Both the position numbers and the translations under genes were made by a program. Of a stretch of DNA of 64,000 nucleotides, positions 62,743 to 64,000 are shown one piece after another. This DNA comes from Planococcus citreus (GTDB lineage Bacteria; Bacillota; Bacilli; Bacillales_A; Planococcaceae). The notes below the pieces were generated by a model, which was not told where the DNA came from, ran no database searches, and saw nothing but the letters and a program-made list of their open reading frames with translations. The number at the start of each line of letters is the position of its first letter. Positions within the stretch are counted from its first letter, which is position 1. The stretch is taken from the NCBI RefSeq assembly GCF_003664125.1, contig NZ_RCCP01000001.1, positions 930,001 to 994,000 of the forward strand, read 5' to 3'.

Positions 62743-63882
62743 TTATTTCGTGACCATACGGGAAATGACCAAACGCTGGACTTCCTGTGTGCCTTCGTAG
62801 ATTTGAGTGATTTTCGCATCGCGCATGAAACGCTCAACCGGATAATCTTTCGTGTAGCCGTAGCCACCGAAGACTTGAACCGCTTCTGTCGTTACTTTCA
62901 TCGCTGTGTCGCCAGCCATCAATTTTGCCATGGCGGATTCCTTGCTGTAGGACAGTTTGTTCGACTCGAGCCAAGCTGCCTGGTACGTCAATAGGCGAGA
63001 TGCTTCGATGCCTGTCGCCATATCCGCAAGCTTGAAGGAAATGCCTTGGTTCGCTGCAATCGGCTTGCCGAATTGCTCGCGCTCTTTTGCGTAATCGACT
63101 GCTGCGTCCATTGCACCTTGTGCGATTCCGACAGCTTGGGCTGCGATGCCGTTGCGGCCGCCGTCAAGCGTCTGCATGGCGATTTTAAAGCCTTGGCCCA
63201 GTTCGCCAAGTACGTTTTCTTTCGGTACGCGGCAGTTGTCGAAGATGATTTCAGTTGTTGGGCTTGAACGGATGCCGAGTTTTTTCTCTTTCTTGCCGAC
63301 TGAGAAGCCTTCGAAATCTTTTTCGACGATGAAGGCTGTTGTGCCTTTATGTTTCGAGTCTGGGTCAGTCACGGCGAAAACGACGTAGATATCAGCGATT
63401 CCGCCGTTTGTAATGAAGATTTTAGAACCGTTCAAGATATAATGGTCGCCGTCTTCTTTCGCGCTGGTTTTCATGCTTCCTGCATCTGATCCTGCAGATG
63501 GTTCTGTTAGTCCGTAAGCGCCGACTTTTGTGCCTTCAGCCATCGGGCGCAAGTATTTCTGCTTTTGCTCTTCCGTTCCGAATGTATAGACCGGCCATCC
63601 GGCAAGTGATGTGTGGGCAGACAAGATAACGCCGACAGAACCGTCCACACGCGACAACTCTTCAACCGCGATGCAGTATGCCAAGTAATCTGAACCGATA
63701 CCGCCGTACTCTTCCGGCCACGGAATGCCTGTCAGTCCGAGTTCCGCCATTTGATGGAAGATTTTCATATCGAAGCTTTCTTCTTCGTCGCGCTATTCTG
63801 CTGTCGGCGCCACTTCGTTTTTCGCGAAGTCGCGGACCATTTTACGGATCATTTTATGTTCTTCAGATAGTTGAAAGTTCAT
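62743..63882 (-). pseudogene. Acyl-CoA dehydrogenase with an in-frame stop at codon 30
   Basis: The frame from the ATG at 63882 (ribosome site TTGGGGGAAATAACACA) reads [19 protein letters not shown] through APTAE, then TAG (63795-63793), then [20 protein letters not shown] and onward with no other break to 62743. Full length would be 379 codons, the normal size. The body is complete: [13 protein letters not shown] near 160, FAD-binding FVTDP region, the catalytic-base helix [15 protein letters not shown] at the end. Homologous proteins usually have Glu at the interrupted site, so GAG to TAG is likely. A shorter product starting at Met in DMKIF (63768) would lack the first helices. A sequencing error is possible. 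Confidence 0.8.
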
Positions 63883-63899
63883 TGTGTTATTTCCCCCAA

Positions 63900-64000
63900 T
63901 TATTTTAGTAGTTGTTTGCTGATGACGATGCGTTGGATTTCGCTCGTGCCTTCGTAGATTTCTGTGACTTTGGCGTCGCGGAATAAGCGCTCGACCGGAT
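63900..64000 (-). CDS. Acyl-CoA dehydrogenase, C-terminal end (cut by window edge)
   Basis: Only the last 33 codons are in the window. They read [20 protein letters not shown] then [12 protein letters not shown] and stop, which is the standard C-terminal signature of acyl-CoA dehydrogenases; the Glu in YEGTSE is next to the catalytic site. The stop lies 17 bases before the start of the next acyl-CoA dehydrogenase, so the two are in one transcript. MmgC-like, but the substrate is unknown. Confidence 0.88.
   Translation of the reverse strand, partial: PVERLFRDAKVTEIYEGTSEIQRIVISKQLLK

Overview
The window looks like chromosomal DNA of a Gram-positive Bacillales bacterium, most likely the family Planococcaceae (Planococcus or a close relative). 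Reasons: about 50% GC, strong AGGAGG-type ribosome binding sites, GTG and TTG starts, and long gene-order agreement with the Bacillus subtilis ywq-ssbB-mbl-murA-atp-upp-glyA-prfA-rho-murAB-fba-spo0F-pyrG-rpoE region. Several sporulation genes that B. subtilis carries between these conserved genes (spoIID/spoIIQ/spoIIID near murA-mbl, spoIIR near prmC) are absent, which fits a non-sporing relative, although spo0F is kept. The genus call is an inference; no rRNA gene is present to test it.

Layout. 1-4 kb: a RocB-like M20 peptidase (cut by the window edge), an EamA transporter and the yhdT-panF pantothenate uptake pair. 4-6 kb: a two-gene unit coding for a Yip1-like membrane protein and a HlyD/YknX-like membrane-fusion protein. 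6-7 kb: a large non-coding repeat element. 7.3-17.3 kb: a complete dppABCDE-ykfABCD operon that imports and degrades cell-wall (murein) peptides; it carries an IS605-like transposon-end relic between dppD and dppE. 17.7 kb: a 35-residue membrane peptide. 18-24 kb: an IDEAL protein, the SWIM/SNF2 pair ywqB-ywqA, ssbB with a 47-residue partner, and ywpF. 24-28 kb: fabZ, an EpuA protein, mbl, murA, ywzB. 28-36 kb: the full F1Fo ATP synthase operon atpZ-I-B-E-F-H-A-G-D-C, interrupted at two places by palindromic repeats. 36-43 kb: mnaA, upp, a LOV-like/GAF/GGDEF/EAL signalling protein, glyA, ywlG, rpiB, ywlE. 44-58 kb: ywlC, prmC, prfA, tdk, rpmE, rho, glpX, murAB, tal, fba, spo0F, ywjG, pyrG, rpoE. 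58.8-64 kb: an acyl-CoA oxidation cluster with icmF, a TetR regulator and two acyl-CoA dehydrogenases, one of which carries an in-frame stop codon.

Almost every gene is on the minus strand; the exceptions are the 35-residue peptide, ywqBA, ywpF and ywjG. The core genes work in ATP synthesis, cell wall precursor synthesis (murA, murAB, mnaA, mbl), wall peptide recycling (dpp-ykf), central carbon metabolism (fba, tal, glpX, rpiB), nucleotide metabolism (upp, tdk, pyrG), and translation or transcription (prfA, prmC, rpmE, ywlC, rho, rpoE).

The least ordinary content is non-coding. A composite element of about 0.5-0.75 kb (hairpin module A, linker, hairpin module C) occurs three times (about 6.2, 43.9 and 58.3 kb). 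Its stems keep pairing while their sequence changes. A separate palindromic family, with ends reading TGTCTAG and CTTTTCTT, sits against the stop codons of atpE, atpG and dppE and forms a four-copy array at 36.1 kb. The pyrG leader shows a clear promoter, a GGGCUCC transcript start and an attenuator, matching CTP-sensitive control known in B. subtilis.
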